Shown: in pieces, positions 1 to 11,076 of the stretch
Layout: each line of letters begins with the position of its first letter
Numbering within the stretch: position 1 is the first letter of the stretch
Assembly (NCBI RefSeq): GCF_037975245.1
Contig: NC_092576.1
Location: forward strand, 42,971,611-43,035,610
Length of the DNA stretch: 64,000 nucleotides
Source of the DNA: Apostichopus japonicus
Lineage: Eukaryota; Echinodermata; Holothuroidea; Aspidochirotida; Stichopodidae
Direction of reading: 5' to 3'
Notes under the pieces: model-generated
The model's input: only the letters and a program-made list of their open reading frames with translations
What the model was told of the DNA's origin: nothing
Database searches by the model: none
Made by a program: the position numbers and the translations under genes

Positions 1-52
1 CACGCGGTTTAGGGCGAGTCTTCAATGCCTTCAATCTTGGAAGTGACACGGG

Positions 53-314
53 ACGCGTAATTTTTTTTCCCAGGACGAACGTGGGTTTCAGGTTTTTCTG
101 GAATTTACAAATTCGTTTGAAATCTGGGTTAGGGTTAAGAAAGTGGGTAAGGATCAAATTTTTATGAAAATGAAGGATTGTCGTTCATAATCTGGGGTCA
201 AAACTAGGAAAAAAGATTCACAACATGTCTTTTGAAAAAGCGTCACATGTTTGGAATCCAGGGATTTGATTGACCGATGCCCACGTTCGTCCTGGGAAAA
301 AAAAATACGCACAC
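53..314. repeat. Small inverted repeat (about 30-bp arms)
   Basis: The arm at about 53-85 (core TCCCAGGACGAACGTGGG) recurs in reverse complement at about 280-314, including the adjacent T-run and a GCGTA motif. The arms enclose about 195 bp of non-coding sequence. The first 25 bases of the window (CACGCGGTTT then GGGCGAGTCTTCA) recur near 10202, so this is dispersed repeat material. Superfamily not assigned. Confidence 0.55.
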
Positions 315-982
315 GGGACATTGTCGTTAACAACGTTTCCAACGTTTACCTGTTGTTCGATTTGACCAATCAGTGTCCAGGACTCTGTGTTTTCTCTGTC
401 ACGTTCGAAACAGGCGTGATTCGTGATCGACAGTTTGGTTGTGATGATTTTAGTCATCATTTCTTCGTTTATATTGCAGGTACATGCTGCTAGCTAGAGT
501 AACTGTTTATAAACATTACACAATAAATCCTAGCTTTCTTCTATACGTTAAAGGACCAAACGCCGAACTGGCTTCGAGTTCGTGACCGAAAAGAAAATTC
601 AAGAGGGATGCAGTAACAAAAACCCTCTCCATTGAATATGAACAACTGACTAACTTGGCCCTTCATCACGCACTATACAATGGCAGGTGTTTGTATACCT
701 ATTCAGTTGTAAACCAGTGTGGATATTATACACAAGTCCTTTGTTCAGCCTTGGATGAGTAAGCAATGTGTGGCCTAGATTCCTGTCAAGTATGTATGCT
801 GTAGCCTACAGATCCAACCAGCACAGGGTTAATTACTTTCTTTCGAACTAAACGCTACTGTTTACTTCCAGTGGTGCCGTTGAGTTCAGCGTGGAACAAC
901 TCACTGATGTAACAGCATGTACTGTATTTACATTGTTTACCCCTGGCCTTGCTGTACCAGGCTTGCCTCATCTCTGGCTGTA
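315..982. other. Intergenic, no gene recognised
   Basis: Only short ORFs without recognisable motifs or flanking splice signals occur here. I see nothing I can support. Confidence 0.5.
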
Positions 983-1568
983 CAGTGGCGGCGGAACCGG
1001 GGGGCTTGGGGAAGGGGAGGTTGGGGGGCTCAGCCCCCCAATGAAAAAGTTGAGGGGGCAAATGCATGATAAGCCCCCCCCCCCAATATTTACCAAGGCT
1101 CCGAAACGTGCATCTGCCCATGTTTCAATGCATACTTGTCGATCTGTCCGATGCACACGTATACTATATATATGTGTAATAATTTTAGTAAATGCTGGGG
1201 GGACCCTCGGCCCGTCCCCTGGCTATAGACCACATTGTCACCCCGACCGCGTCTTCACCCCCCCCCCCCCCCGTGAAATGTGGAAGCAGTAATAGCTACA
1301 CTCTTAAAACACCATTGAATAAACAAATTACAATGTTTTTACAGATTTTTACGTGCAATCTGAGAAATTGCAGGTTTGAGACCCATATTTTAGGGCTAGG
1401 TATTCGCAGCATTAAACATTCGGGAAGTGCCGTTTCCGGCCATCTGGGGGTTTGAAAAACCCAAAACTATATTGTACGCTCCGCGCCAACCGATGGTGGC
1501 GCTCCGCTTAGATAGTCTCCAGACATTAGCCCCCCTCCCCCAATAATTTTCCCGTTCCGCCGCGCCTG
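983..1568. mobile_element. hAT-like non-autonomous element
   Basis: The left end CAGTGGCGGCGGAACCGGG is matched by the reverse complement of the right end (CAGGCGCGGCGGAACGGG). The element is flanked by the direct repeat GGCTGTA (976-982 and 1569-1575). The interior is G/C-homopolymer rich and non-coding. The CAGTGGCG terminus resembles the other hAT-type elements in this window. The exact 7-bp duplication is one short of the 8 bp usual for hAT, so end placement may be off by one. Confidence 0.65.
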
Positions 1569-1575
1569 GGCTGTA

Positions 1576-2328
1576 GTCAGGGTTACCTCCCATGGAGTGG
1601 TCAGCAATCTAGCAATTTTTTTCTAATGTTAGTATTATTTTCAGGAGTGTTTGAAAAGGGGACATAATCCGGGAGCTGAGAGTTCAGTTTACTACTCAGC
1701 CTTCAGAGTATATGAGTTTATTATTAATATTTTGCAGTATTTTGCTTCTCTTTACTGTTCATGTTCACTGTACATTTCTTTGCAGTGAATTATATTTTAT
1801 ACATTTTGTACTTCAGCATTTCTTTCTTATAAAAACAAAATCATTCATTCATAATCCAACAAAAATCGGAGAGGAACTTCTGAAATTAATAAAAACGGTC
1901 AACAACTATATATACCCTGTGTCATTGCGAATTATTAATTAGTAAATTTTCTTGTTATTAACTTTCCCCCTCTGTAATAATTTACCATTTTAAGCTGCAT
2001 GATTGGGGAAACTATTTACCGCTATTTTAAACGCATTGGGAATTAGTTAGATAATACTGGGACCTTACGGTATATGAGCAAGCGGGGAGGGGAGGGGGGG
2101 GGGGTCAGAGCTAATCATCCCAAATTAGATCATATGTTCGTATTATTTTCAATTATAGATATCTATATCAGTAAAAGAAAAATGCGTCTTTTTTGTGCCC
2201 CTGTCTAATACAAGAAAACGTTTGTTTTGATAAATAGGACATTCCTGCGATCTAAGTGAATAACATTGAAGAAATGGTTCTTCATGTGATGCAGCCATTG
2301 TACAGGAATGCTAAATCGTGTGTTGTTA
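1576..2328. other. Intergenic, AT-rich
   Basis: No gene is recognised. A poly-G tract lies near 2083-2104. The ORF at 1712-1942 is low-complexity hydrophobic and has no splice or motif support. Confidence 0.5.
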
Positions 2329-2335
2329 ATATGGG

Positions 2336-3781
2336 CAGATCCGTCAACTCTCCCGGTTTTACCGGGAGGCTCCCGGTTTTTACCCGAATCTCCCGGCCTC
2401 CCGGTTTCATATTCTATTCTCCCGGTTTTTTAATGTTTCATCACTTGCGACATTTCTGAAAATAGCCAACAATTAGTCCCACAGTAACGCTGAAAAGGAA
2501 AGGCTGTTCAGTGTAGTTCGCAAGAACAAGACAGACAGTCGGTCAAGTCTCAGGGGGAATTCCGCGAGACCGAAGGTCCGCGAGACCGAAGGTCCGCGAG
2601 ACCGAAATTAAAGAAAGGTCCGCGAGACCGAAATTTAAAAAAGGTCCGCGAGACCGAAATTAAAAAAAGGTCCGCGAGACCGAAATTAAAAAAAGGTCCG
2701 CGAGACCGAAATTAAAAAAAGGTCCGCGAGACCGAAATTAAAGAAAGGTCCGCGAGACCGAAATTAAAAAGGTCCGCGAGACCGAAATTAAAAAAAGGTC
2801 CGCGAGACCGAAATTAAAAAAAGGCCCGCGAGACCGAAGGTCCGCGAGACCGAAACTATTACTAGGCCCCACGACATCGACGTAGCCAGACATTTAAGGC
2901 GGGGCACATTTTGAGATTGAAATGGGGGGGTCTCTGTTGAGATTTTTTTCAACAATTGAAAGTCCTTAGATGCGATCTGGTGCAATATTTTGCCAGTTTC
3001 ATCATTATCAATATGATATCATATTTTCAGCAGATTTTGTTTCCTGTTTGAATTCTTTTACATATTCTTTTACATATTATATCAGAAAGACAAACATAGT
3101 TCTCCTTTATAATTTCTCCAGTAGGATGACTCTTGTTTATTGTCCAATGTCTGGACTTTAAAGCAGCATTTTGCGTCTTTTTTTCTTTCTTTTTCTCAAC
3201 CTCACTGAATCCAACAGTTAAATTATTTTAAAATTTATTATGAGGAAATTGTGTCAACTGTTACGGGCTAGAGGTTAAAAGTTGACCCCTAATTAACTTC
3301 TGTCTCGCGGAACTTCGATCTCGCGGACCTTTTTTAAATTTCGGTCTCGCGGACCTTTTTTTTAATTTCGGTCTCGCGGACCTTTTTTAATTTCGGTCTC
3401 GCGGACCTTTTTTAATTTCGGTCTCGCGGACCTTCGGTCTCGTAGACTGTAATCAAGTCTCAAGCTTGATGGGACTCTTTATCTAGCATACTAGCCATGA
3501 AGTCACAGTACCCAGAGTCCACTGTTCCCTGTTTCAAATGGAAGCCTACTTAAGAAACCCTGTAGAAAGCGAGGCGAGCTGCTGTAAAGTACAACAAGAA
3601 ACACTGATTAGATGATTCTCTCACTGTATTGCATAAGTATAGACTATACTTATTTAGGAGTATTTATCCCATTTCAGTTGAAAATTACCAACCTCCCTAT
3701 TTTCCCCTTGTTCTCCCTATTTTTTTGGCCCTGAAAAATGTTATTCTCCCTTTTTGGGGGTCAAACAGGTTGACAGGTCTG
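2336..3781. mobile_element. Inverted-repeat DNA transposon, copy 1 (hosts a foldback)
   Basis: The left terminus CAGATCCGTCAACTCTCCCG pairs with the inverted right terminus CAGACCTGTCAACCTGTTTG. The flanks carry the direct repeat ATATGGG (2329-2335 and 3782-3788). The left interior holds repeated CTCCCGG motifs. The right about 260 bp (3520-3781) matches the second copy at 31453-33059 in inverse orientation. A 900-bp foldback element (2553-3452) has inserted into it. No transposase is visible, so the element is non-autonomous. It is hAT-like by terminus, but the duplication is 7 bp. Confidence 0.7.
2553..3452. mobile_element. Foldback element with inverted minisatellite arms
   Basis: The left array (2561-2854) consists of about eleven 26-27-bp units of GGTCCGCGAGACCGAAATTA followed by an A-run. 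The right array (3302-3447) carries the same unit in inverse orientation. A unique spacer of about 450 bp separates them. The direct repeat TCAAGTCTCA flanks the whole (2543-2552 and 3453-3462), a 10-bp duplication of the size expected for MULE-type or foldback transposition. It sits inside the 2336-3781 element. The left arm has roughly twice as many units as the right. Confidence 0.7.
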
Positions 3782-3886
3782 ATATGGGACCGTAAACAGA
3801 ATAGGATTTATTTGATGATTATTGGGCGTTGGACAGGGGGGAAACTTATTTTCAACAAAATATTCATCATCTTTAAGGGACTAAAC

Positions 3887-4275
3887 CAGGGTTGTCCAAC
3901 CTACGGCCCCGGTCCGCCACGGGGTTGCGTCCGGCCCGCCAGAGATGATCTACGGTGCGAAATTTTAGTGAGCAGATTTATTGATAACAATTTGAAGCTA
4001 TATAATCAATCATTCGAACCTTCTGGGTCCAAAAACTGCATACAGGTCAGTTTGTGTGACACTCTCTTAGCGGAGGGGGGGGGGACGGCTGAACTTTATT
4101 CATCTGTTTTATCAGGAAGGAAAATAAATCAGTGCGCTCCGCGCGCAGTGCTCACATTTTGTTGCCTTGGGCTTCGGGCAAAAAATCGAAAAATCGAGCA
4201 TAGGGTTCATGCGGCCCCCTCCTTCATCATAATCATTCCATGTGGCCCTCCTCTGCAAAAGGTTGGACAACCCTG
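3887..4275. mobile_element. hAT MITE with perfect 8-bp TSD
   Basis: The perfect 16-bp terminal inverted repeat is CAGGGTTGTCCAACCT. The perfect 8-bp target duplication is GACTAAAC (3879-3886 and 4276-4283). The 389-bp interior has GGCCCGCC-like motifs close to each end, typical of hAT elements with CAGGG-TGTCCAA ends. It encodes nothing. The overlapping 229-aa ORF is a chance read-through. Confidence 0.88.
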
Positions 4276-4283
4276 GACTAAAC

Positions 4284-4619
4284 GATTTAAGCGGCTCTTT
4301 CATATAACATTCACATGAAGATGACGTGGAGGTCTTTCACTGTGTTGCGCGCGATGACACTTTAGTCTTTACTGAGAGTGAGAAGGACTACCAATTTAGC
4401 TTTAATCTGTGTCAAGACATACTACTGTGATTATTAGAATATGACCGTCAATATCGATAAGACAAAAGTGGTTGTATTTTCCAGAGGTAACATTAAAAGA
4501 AAACCATATTTAGGGATAAAGTTCTTGGCGTTACGGACAGTTATTCTTTCCTTTGGGTATTCAATTTAACTTTAATAATAAATTTACTTATGCCAAAGCT
4601 TTGCAAGTAGGCCTAATTC
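4284..4619. other. Intergenic, no gene recognised
   Basis: No motif, splice pair or repeat is supported here. Confidence 0.45.
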
Positions 4620-5250
4620 AGGTACAGAGCATTGCAAATAAATAAAGCAGTCAAAGCATTGTAAGTAAATCAGACACAAAGAGCATTGTACATTTAAAGC
4701 ATTGGGAGTACATCAGGCACAGAGGGCCTTGTACAGTTAAAGCATTGTTAGTAAATCAGGCAGTTAAAGCATTGATAGTAAATCAGGTGCAGAGGGCATT
4801 GTGCAGTTAAGGCATTGTAAGTAATCAGGCAGTTAAAGCATTGCAAGTATATCAGGTACAGAGGGCACTCTGCAGTTAAAGCATTGCAAGTAAATCAGAA
4901 ACAGAAAGCATTGTGCAGATAAAGCATTGCAAGTTAAATCAGGCACAAAGGGCATTGTACAGTAAAAACATTTTTAAGTAAATCAGGTACAGAAAGCATT
5001 GTACAGTTGAAGCATTGTAACTAAATCAGGCCATTAAAGCATTGGAAGTAAATTGGGCACAAAGGGCATTGTACAGTGTAAGCATTGGAAGTAAACCAGG
5101 CACAGAGGGAAATGTACAGTTGAAGCATTGCAAGTAAACCAAGCACAGAGGCAGTGTACAGTTAAAGGCATTAGAAGTAAATCAGACACAGAGTGCATTG
5201 TACTGTTAAAGTATTCTAAGTAAATCAGGCAGTGTACAGTTACAACATTA
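4620..5250. repeat. Diverged minisatellite, ~43-bp unit
   Basis: About fourteen imperfect units follow the theme CATTGTACAGTTAAAG then CATTGTAAGTAAATCAGGC and ACAGAGGG. Indels and substitutions make unit length vary between about 36 and 46 bp. The divergence suggests an old array. Confidence 0.8.
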
Positions 5251-5342
5251 CGACATCATCCACACCATTCGGGAAATTCCCTGTTGTACGACGTGAATAT
5301 TACTAGTAGATCGCGATACATTACCCAATCACACTCGAGTAT

Positions 5343-5632
5343 TTAATAATAATAATAAGCATCAGTTATTATTACGATGCTTAAGCGACCACAAATGTGG
5401 GAAAACCCCGCAAGGGCCTTTACATGTCGGCTTCCGATTCAACATTTTAACTTATATTCGGAAACTTTTCGATTTAGAAAGTCATTTCAGATGGGAATAC
5501 CGTAGATTGCTCTTGGATGAAAACCCACCTTATTATGACCCTGCCGGGAATCGAACCTGGATCCCGCCCGATTGCTAAGCATCATTGCTTCAAATGCCAC
5601 CACCTTTTTCCACTTGGCCACAGCACCGGTAT
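5343..5632 (-). mobile_element. tRNA-derived SINE
   Basis: On the minus strand, a Pol III A box TGGCCAAGTGG (5620-5610) is followed 52 bases later by a B box GGTTCGATTCC (5557-5547), a tRNA-like head. A unique body of about 200 bp follows and ends in an (ATT)n tail (5343-5357). The head does not fold into a clean cloverleaf by eye and is joined to a body and tail, so a SINE is better supported than a functional tRNA gene. Confidence 0.75.
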
Positions 5633-5639
5633 AAATTTC

Positions 5640-6470
5640 GTGTATATAAATTAGATCATCGGTTCTGTTCAGAGGGTATACCTATGTAATGTATTTTTAC
5701 CCTCCATATTTCACTAAACCCAGTACAGGGGGTTAACATAAAATCAAAGTTTACTCACGGCTGTGGTTCAATGCATTGGATTCGCCTGCTCTGTTTAGAA
5801 CCCAACGTAACATTCTCGAATAAAAAAAAAGACCTGCCAAGGTAGACAGCCGCGTATATATGATTGGCTAGAAGGGAAGAAGGGGTGAGTCTGCGGGGGG
5901 GGGGGGGGGAGATGATAAGAGGTGTATACATCCAATGTTTCGAGCTCACAAAACCAACAAATCCGGATGTTTACTTTGTTTCCGGGATGACGTTGCTCCC
6001 ATTACGTGAGGAGTCGGCTTCGAACCCGGGGTCACACCCTCCCTTTCTAAAATCCTGAATCGACAGATATAGCGAGACTAGCGAAACTTATCAGTCAAGA
6101 AAATAGATTGGCCTGTCTAAGTTGCCCAACATTCAAGAACAAAACATGATGACAGCAAAGTATATAGGTTTCAAAATTATAAGGTACGGTTTTGTTTTCC
6201 GATTTCGTCAAATAAAAAATTGTAAATATATATAAATATAAAATTTAATGTTACCTTGAAACTGATAATTCTTAACAAATCAGTAAAACAATAATGTAAT
6301 ATTCACTTTGGTTCAAACTCCTTTGTTCTTCTTCATATTTACTAAATAATAATCATAAAGACTGCCACTATGGTTCCTTGTTCGGCGAATATATTAAAGT
6401 GTTGTACAGTATATCATCACCCAATACGTTGAATAGAAATGCCGACATATACCCGCTATTAACCTACAAC
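5640..6470. other. Intergenic, no gene recognised
   Basis: A poly-G tract lies near 5897-5909. No coding or element signal is supported. Confidence 0.45.
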
Positions 6471-6474
6471 TGTA

Positions 6475-7135
6475 TTCCAAGTTTGGATAAAATCTGATTG
6501 AAGGTTGTTGAGTTATTGCAATTTGAATATTTTGGCCCCTCCCAAAAATATTGGGCCCAAACAAAGTGGCTCAAAACTATATTTACCCCTAAAACTTGAG
6601 CACCAAATAAAGTGGGCCCAAAAATGCTGGGTCTCGCAAATTCAGACCTAACGAATGTGTCCTAAGTCCCAACATCATTTGGGGTCGAAAAAAAATTGGG
6701 GCACCTGGACCAAATAAATTAACCTTGTTTTGTTTGGGCCTAGATGGACCCCACAAAAGTAGGCCTACATGTATCAGCTACTTTGCATACAATCCAACTT
6801 ACAGCTGCAGAGTTATTGCAATGTAAAGCATTAATTGTGGGCTCAAAGGGTCCCAAAAATATTGGGCCCACAAATTCGGGCCCAAACGAATGTGTCCCAA
6901 AAGGCATTTGAGTTAAAAATAAATTTTGGGACACACCCAACCAAAAACAATGTGCCCAGAATTTTTGGGGGGCTCAGGTGGTCCTTACAACATAAATGAG
7001 GCCTATATGTACAGTACCAGCAATTAACCAACAACTGTATCCCAAGTTTGGCTACAATCAGACTTATGGTTGCGGACTTATTCCAATGTAAAGATTTTTT
7101 TACGTTTGACCCCATAACCTCATTAATATTCATAG
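6475..7135. repeat. Diverged direct repeats, ~280-bp spacing
   Basis: The phrase CAACTGTAT-CCAAGTTTGG followed by a GAGTTATTGCAAT-like run recurs near 6467, 6790 and 7030. Between copies, GGGCCCAAA and GTGTCCCAA motifs are reiterated. Copies are too diverged for exact borders. Confidence 0.5.
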
Positions 7136-7269
7136 GTTCAGCACCACGATAGGACACACCTTCTCCCTCTAGTATACATCTACATAGCAAGTAGAGGAAA
7201 TACATCACTCAACTGTTGAGTTATCGCGGATTCACAACTATTTCTTTCACCTTTGTTTTGCACCTCATA

Positions 7270-8692
7270 TCAATGTTCCATAATGTTCACTTTTAACTTC
7301 TTCAGGCGTTGCTTTTGTCGGTCAAAAATTGCCCTGCCTTTCTCATAAATTTGTATATCATAAAATAAAGCTTTCTTAACCTCTGGACTCGCTTGCAGAA
7401 TTCTTTTATCCTTATTCTTATTGTTATCAGTACTCGACCGCTTGGAAGGACTTTTATTGATTTGCTTACCTCTACATCGACGGTAGAAAGGTAACTCATA
7501 GGTAACAGACAGCATCTTCAGAGATAAGTCAAAATCTTCCGTCAGCCCAATGACTGAAAACCAAGACTCTAAATTATCTCAAATGTTCTCCAATAAATGC
7601 ATTTTCCCTGTGTTATTCAATACGTTGCTTAAATATGCTTTCTCTTTGAACCAGCACTGGTGGGTGTCATTATAGTTAATATACTTCATCGATCCCTTCG
7701 GTATGAAATCAATATCACCGTTATCGAACATCTGCTGTATGGCGTCATTATTCCGACAATACCCTCTCTGCATCAACAGTTGGTAAAAGAAATAACTGCC
7801 TTGATAAATCCCCCATTCTTGCAGAGTGAAGTTGCCCACTCTTAAAGGTCCACACAGCTGGTCCCAGTACTGGACCCGACAATAATAATAAGACGAAATA
7901 ACTCGATCGTAAGGATCCCGCAAGACGGTAAAATAGGAACAATTCTTAGCCGGATAGAGCTGGCACACGCCAAAGGAGTAACCCCCGGCAAATGCATTGT
8001 GTTTGACGATATCACTGGGCTTTAAAGTCGATATCACTTTCGACGAATAGATGAGAAGGGAATGATTTGTTAAAATTCCCTTTCTCTGCATACTCGTTAG
8101 GCAAATCTTGATAGACGAACCGGCCGCCTTATTGTGATGAAGAAAAGCCAGGACGCCCTCTTTATAGTCAACCGGTCGTAGACCCCGATCTATTCCACAG
8201 AGGAAATAATTTGGAAGCGTATTTCCGCCTAGAGGAAGCAGAGAGGTAAGGTCTAAATTTGACGTCGTCTTTGCGAAATTTGCATTTCCGTCATTATGGT
8301 CACCTGGTGGTGCAGGGTTGTTGTTAGCCATGACACCAGGTTCTTCTAACGTAAACGTGTCCCTTCCACCCCACTGTCCATTGGCTCTGTCGTCGGTTTC
8401 ATGGGACGTCAACGTTCCTGCTAATATCTGAACCTGGGATTGACCAAGTCTCGATGAGTCATCGGATGTTCCGTACCCCTCCTGTAACTGTTTGTCATTG
8501 CGTCCTCCTGATATTCCAAACGTCCCACTGCCCACGTTCGGGTCACCGGGCTCCAAATATCTTGCCCCGTTCCCATCGATGACGTCATTCTGTAACATGG
8601 TGTCGTCCTGACCACTTATATCGGTTACAGTCGATGACCCACGGTTTGGGAATTTTTGCTTGGCCCAGAGTGTGAAGTTACCTTCCTCCAAT
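7270..8692 (-). CDS. Carbohydrate sulfotransferase, 3' exon with an in-frame TGA
   Basis: This is a large terminal exon of a Golgi-type sulfotransferase, a PAPS-dependent enzyme that sulfates glycan chains. The open frame runs 370 codons from 8691. The 5'-phosphosulfate-binding motif FLHHNKAAGSSIK lies at about residues 183-195, and the 3'-phosphate-binding region YFTVLRDPYDRVISSYYY at about 253-270. The first ~150 residues are low-complexity Asp/Gly/Asn stem. The frame is broken by TGA at 7581-7579 and then continues uninterrupted for 102 codons to TGA at 7272-7270. The continuation begins DNLESWFSVIGLTEDFDLSL, the kind of C-terminal segment expected here. So the catalytic domain is split by a single stop, perhaps CGA to TGA, an error, or readthrough. 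The exon opens with a splice acceptor (CTACAG) and no ATG, so the signal-anchor exon lies upstream and I could not identify it. Substrate unknown (uronyl/hexosamine O-sulfotransferase-like). Confidence 0.8.
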
Positions 8693-8708
8693 CTGTAGAA
8701 AAAATTAA
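8693..8708 (-). other. Splice acceptor of the sulfotransferase exon
   Basis: On the minus strand a T-rich tract ends in TTTTTTCTACAG directly before the exon (first exon base 8692). This decides that the reading frame enters from an upstream exon rather than starting at the TTG at 8691. Confidence 0.7.
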
Positions 8709-8931
8709 ACGTGACATGGAGATTAAGTTTTTTTTTTCAAGGGTGTGAAGACTCGCGCAAAAAAAGAAACGTCTGATGCCGGTAATTTGACCTAGTTTCG
8801 AATGAGGTGTAACAGAAGTGTTAAAAACTACCATCGATTCCAGAAAATACACACACAGCCTGCTACAGTCGGTAATTAGACACTAGTGTACTGTCAGTAC
8901 ATACTGTACAGCTGCGGTCAATACCCACAGC

Positions 8932-10041
8932 CAGGGTTCGGTTTCTTCCGGAAGAAACCTATTTCTTCCGGGGACGTGGAAGAAACCTGTTTCTTCCAGG
9001 TTTCTTCCAGTTTCTTCCGGAAGAAACTGGAAGAAACCGGAAGAAACTGGAAGAAACTGTGAAAATTGGCATATACGCAGCACAACCGACATACATGATA
9101 AAGAGACAAATAGTTTACCACCATCTGACTGAAATGCATACCATGAAACCATCAAAATATGATATTTTTGTTTTGATTATAATTTTGGGTTGCTTTTGTA
9201 CACCAAAAGATGTTTGCTTATAAATCACAATATTGAAGGACTACTTATCATCTCGCGATCCCCCCATCAACCAGAATTGCATAACTGGCCATACTGTATG
9301 AATGATGAACCTGGATTGGCCCATGCACTGAGGATTTAATACAATGAACACCAAGAAAATAGCCAAACAATATGTTAGATTTAGGCAACAGTTTAGTTTC
9401 TGCAACTCCCTAAATTACAACTTGTAGTTAACAGGAGGACTTGTCATCCCAACAGCAAAAGATCAAACATCCACAATTAAACACAGCTGGCCACGTGCCA
9501 GCCCTCATTTCACACTACAACTTCCAGTCGAATTTGTACCCCTCATGTCTTGAGTTCAATCTCCACAAAATATGGTCATAGTGGTCAATGTACTTAATGA
9601 GTGTGCATTGTAGTAGGCCTACACTAGTTTCCAGGGAACACTTGCCCCTCCACTCAGAAACTAGTTTTCAACTAAGAAGTGGGCTATAATGAGGACCATT
9701 CTGGTCTGCAAAATATTGCTTGCCCATAGTTGTTCCCTGAAATGTCCGATGCTAGTAGCCTATAGTACTATATTGTGTACAGTATATGCTGGAAGCAGGT
9801 CATGTGCTCCAAACCTAGATATAGACTACCTAGATGACACTATAGTGCTTCTTGTCCATTTATTACATAGTTAGAAATCATTGCAGGTTGTTATGAAACT
9901 TTATCAACAGTTTTTCCCCCAAAAATGAGTTTCTTCCATTTTGTCCGGAAGAAACTGGAAGAAACCTATTTCTTCCGAGTGGAATAAACCGCGGTTTATT
10001 CCGCGTTTTTTTCCACCCCCGGAAGAAACCTGCGAACCCTG
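8932..10041. mobile_element. hAT element with GGAAGAAAC inverted arms
   Basis: It is flanked by a perfect 8-bp duplication CCCACAGC (8924-8931 and 10042-10049). The termini CAGGGTTCG-GTTTCTTCC and GGAAGAAACCTGCGAACCCTG are inverted repeats with a 3-bp offset. Both ends carry several GTTTCTTCC/GGAAGAAAC palindromic motifs (8940-9058 and 9931-10030). The 870-bp interior has no transposase. The element lies directly upstream of the visible sulfotransferase exon, probably in its intron. Confidence 0.88.
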
Positions 10042-10049
10042 CCCACAGC

Positions 10050-11068
10050 ACAGTGTACAAACGATACAGCGATGGACATCTCAGGTCCAGCAAAATATAA
10101 CATTAAGGTATCACGTTTCATTACTGTCTGCATTTTGTAGCGACTTGAACCAAAACGTCACTTGCAAGCAACACAAAGTTAATTTTTTTTATCAGATGGC
10201 CGCACGCGGTTTTGGGCGAGTCTTCACTGCCTTTTAGTAACTCCATGGAACGGAAACAAACAACAACAACAACAACAACGGGTAGAAAACAAAGAACTAT
10301 GACACAAAAACAAAGGAGTGCGCTATTCCACTTTTATGTAATTAATAGTCATTAGATATGAGTTTCCTACCACACTGCTGCAAGTCGTATCTTTGCAAGG
10401 AAACATACCGAAATATGAGTAGTGTAACATCCGCCCTTGAAGGTCAACTTAAGGTCAACTTTTGTCAAGAAAAAAAAAACCTATAAAAGAAACTTACGGC
10501 AGTTACATCTTTGGGCTTGTTTTCAGCGAATCATAAATTCTTAATCATAATTTTTTTTTTTTCCATTTTTTTGGGCTTGTTTGGGATGCTGAAAGAAGAG
10601 GAGGATAAATTAAGTCAAGTCACTAATGAGCTAAACAAGTCAGTAGGATTGAAGGTTTCTAATGTTTGATTTTTATTTATTGTTATTATTTATTAATAGA
10701 AATTCGGGTTGAAGTAGTGTAGCGTGCGCAAAGGTGGGTTCGGCTGGAGCGGAGGAGGAGTAGGGGTGGGGGGGGGGGGGGCGTGGAAGCATGGCTTCAA
10801 CTTACCATGGTCAGTTGGGGAGGGTGGAAGATTCAGTCCTGGATTTTGTTTATTATTAGCCGTGGGAGAATTGCAGCAGTGCTAGCAGTGTAACCTCTCT
10901 TAACCACACACACAAAAGTAAGAGTACAGTATTTTTATAAGCACAACCTTAAGTTCAGTGTTAATTGCAGGCCTAATTTATAGTCTTAAGTATATGGATG
11001 TACCATTTATCGTTAGATTTTATTTTCTGGGAGTGGACAACCACACTCGCCCCTTCACCCCCCCCCAC
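10050..11068. other. Intergenic or intronic, no gene recognised
   Basis: Contains (CAA)n at about 10260-10278 and a poly-G tract at about 10770-10781. The motif CACGCGGTTTTGGGCGAGTC (10203) repeats the first bases of the window. No coding signal is supported. Confidence 0.45.
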
Positions 11069-11076
11069 CCTCCAAC

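Noticed and set aside
2561..2854. CRISPR-like array
   Set aside because: Spacers are A-rich and nearly identical, the genome is eukaryotic, and the array is one arm of a foldback element.
3629..4318. 229-aa plus-strand ORF
   Set aside because: It crosses the boundary of one transposon and the whole of a hAT MITE, so it is a chance read-through.
5540..5632. A tRNA gene on the minus strand
   Set aside because: A and B boxes are present, but the head is joined to a non-tRNA body and an (ATT)n tail, which fits a SINE.
7579..7581. TGA as a selenocysteine codon in the sulfotransferase
   Set aside because: No selenocysteine is known at this position in the family, and no SECIS-like element was recognised. 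A CGA to TGA change is simpler.
8689..8691. TTG as the sulfotransferase start codon
   Set aside because: A splice acceptor lies immediately before it, and a Golgi enzyme needs an upstream signal-anchor segment.
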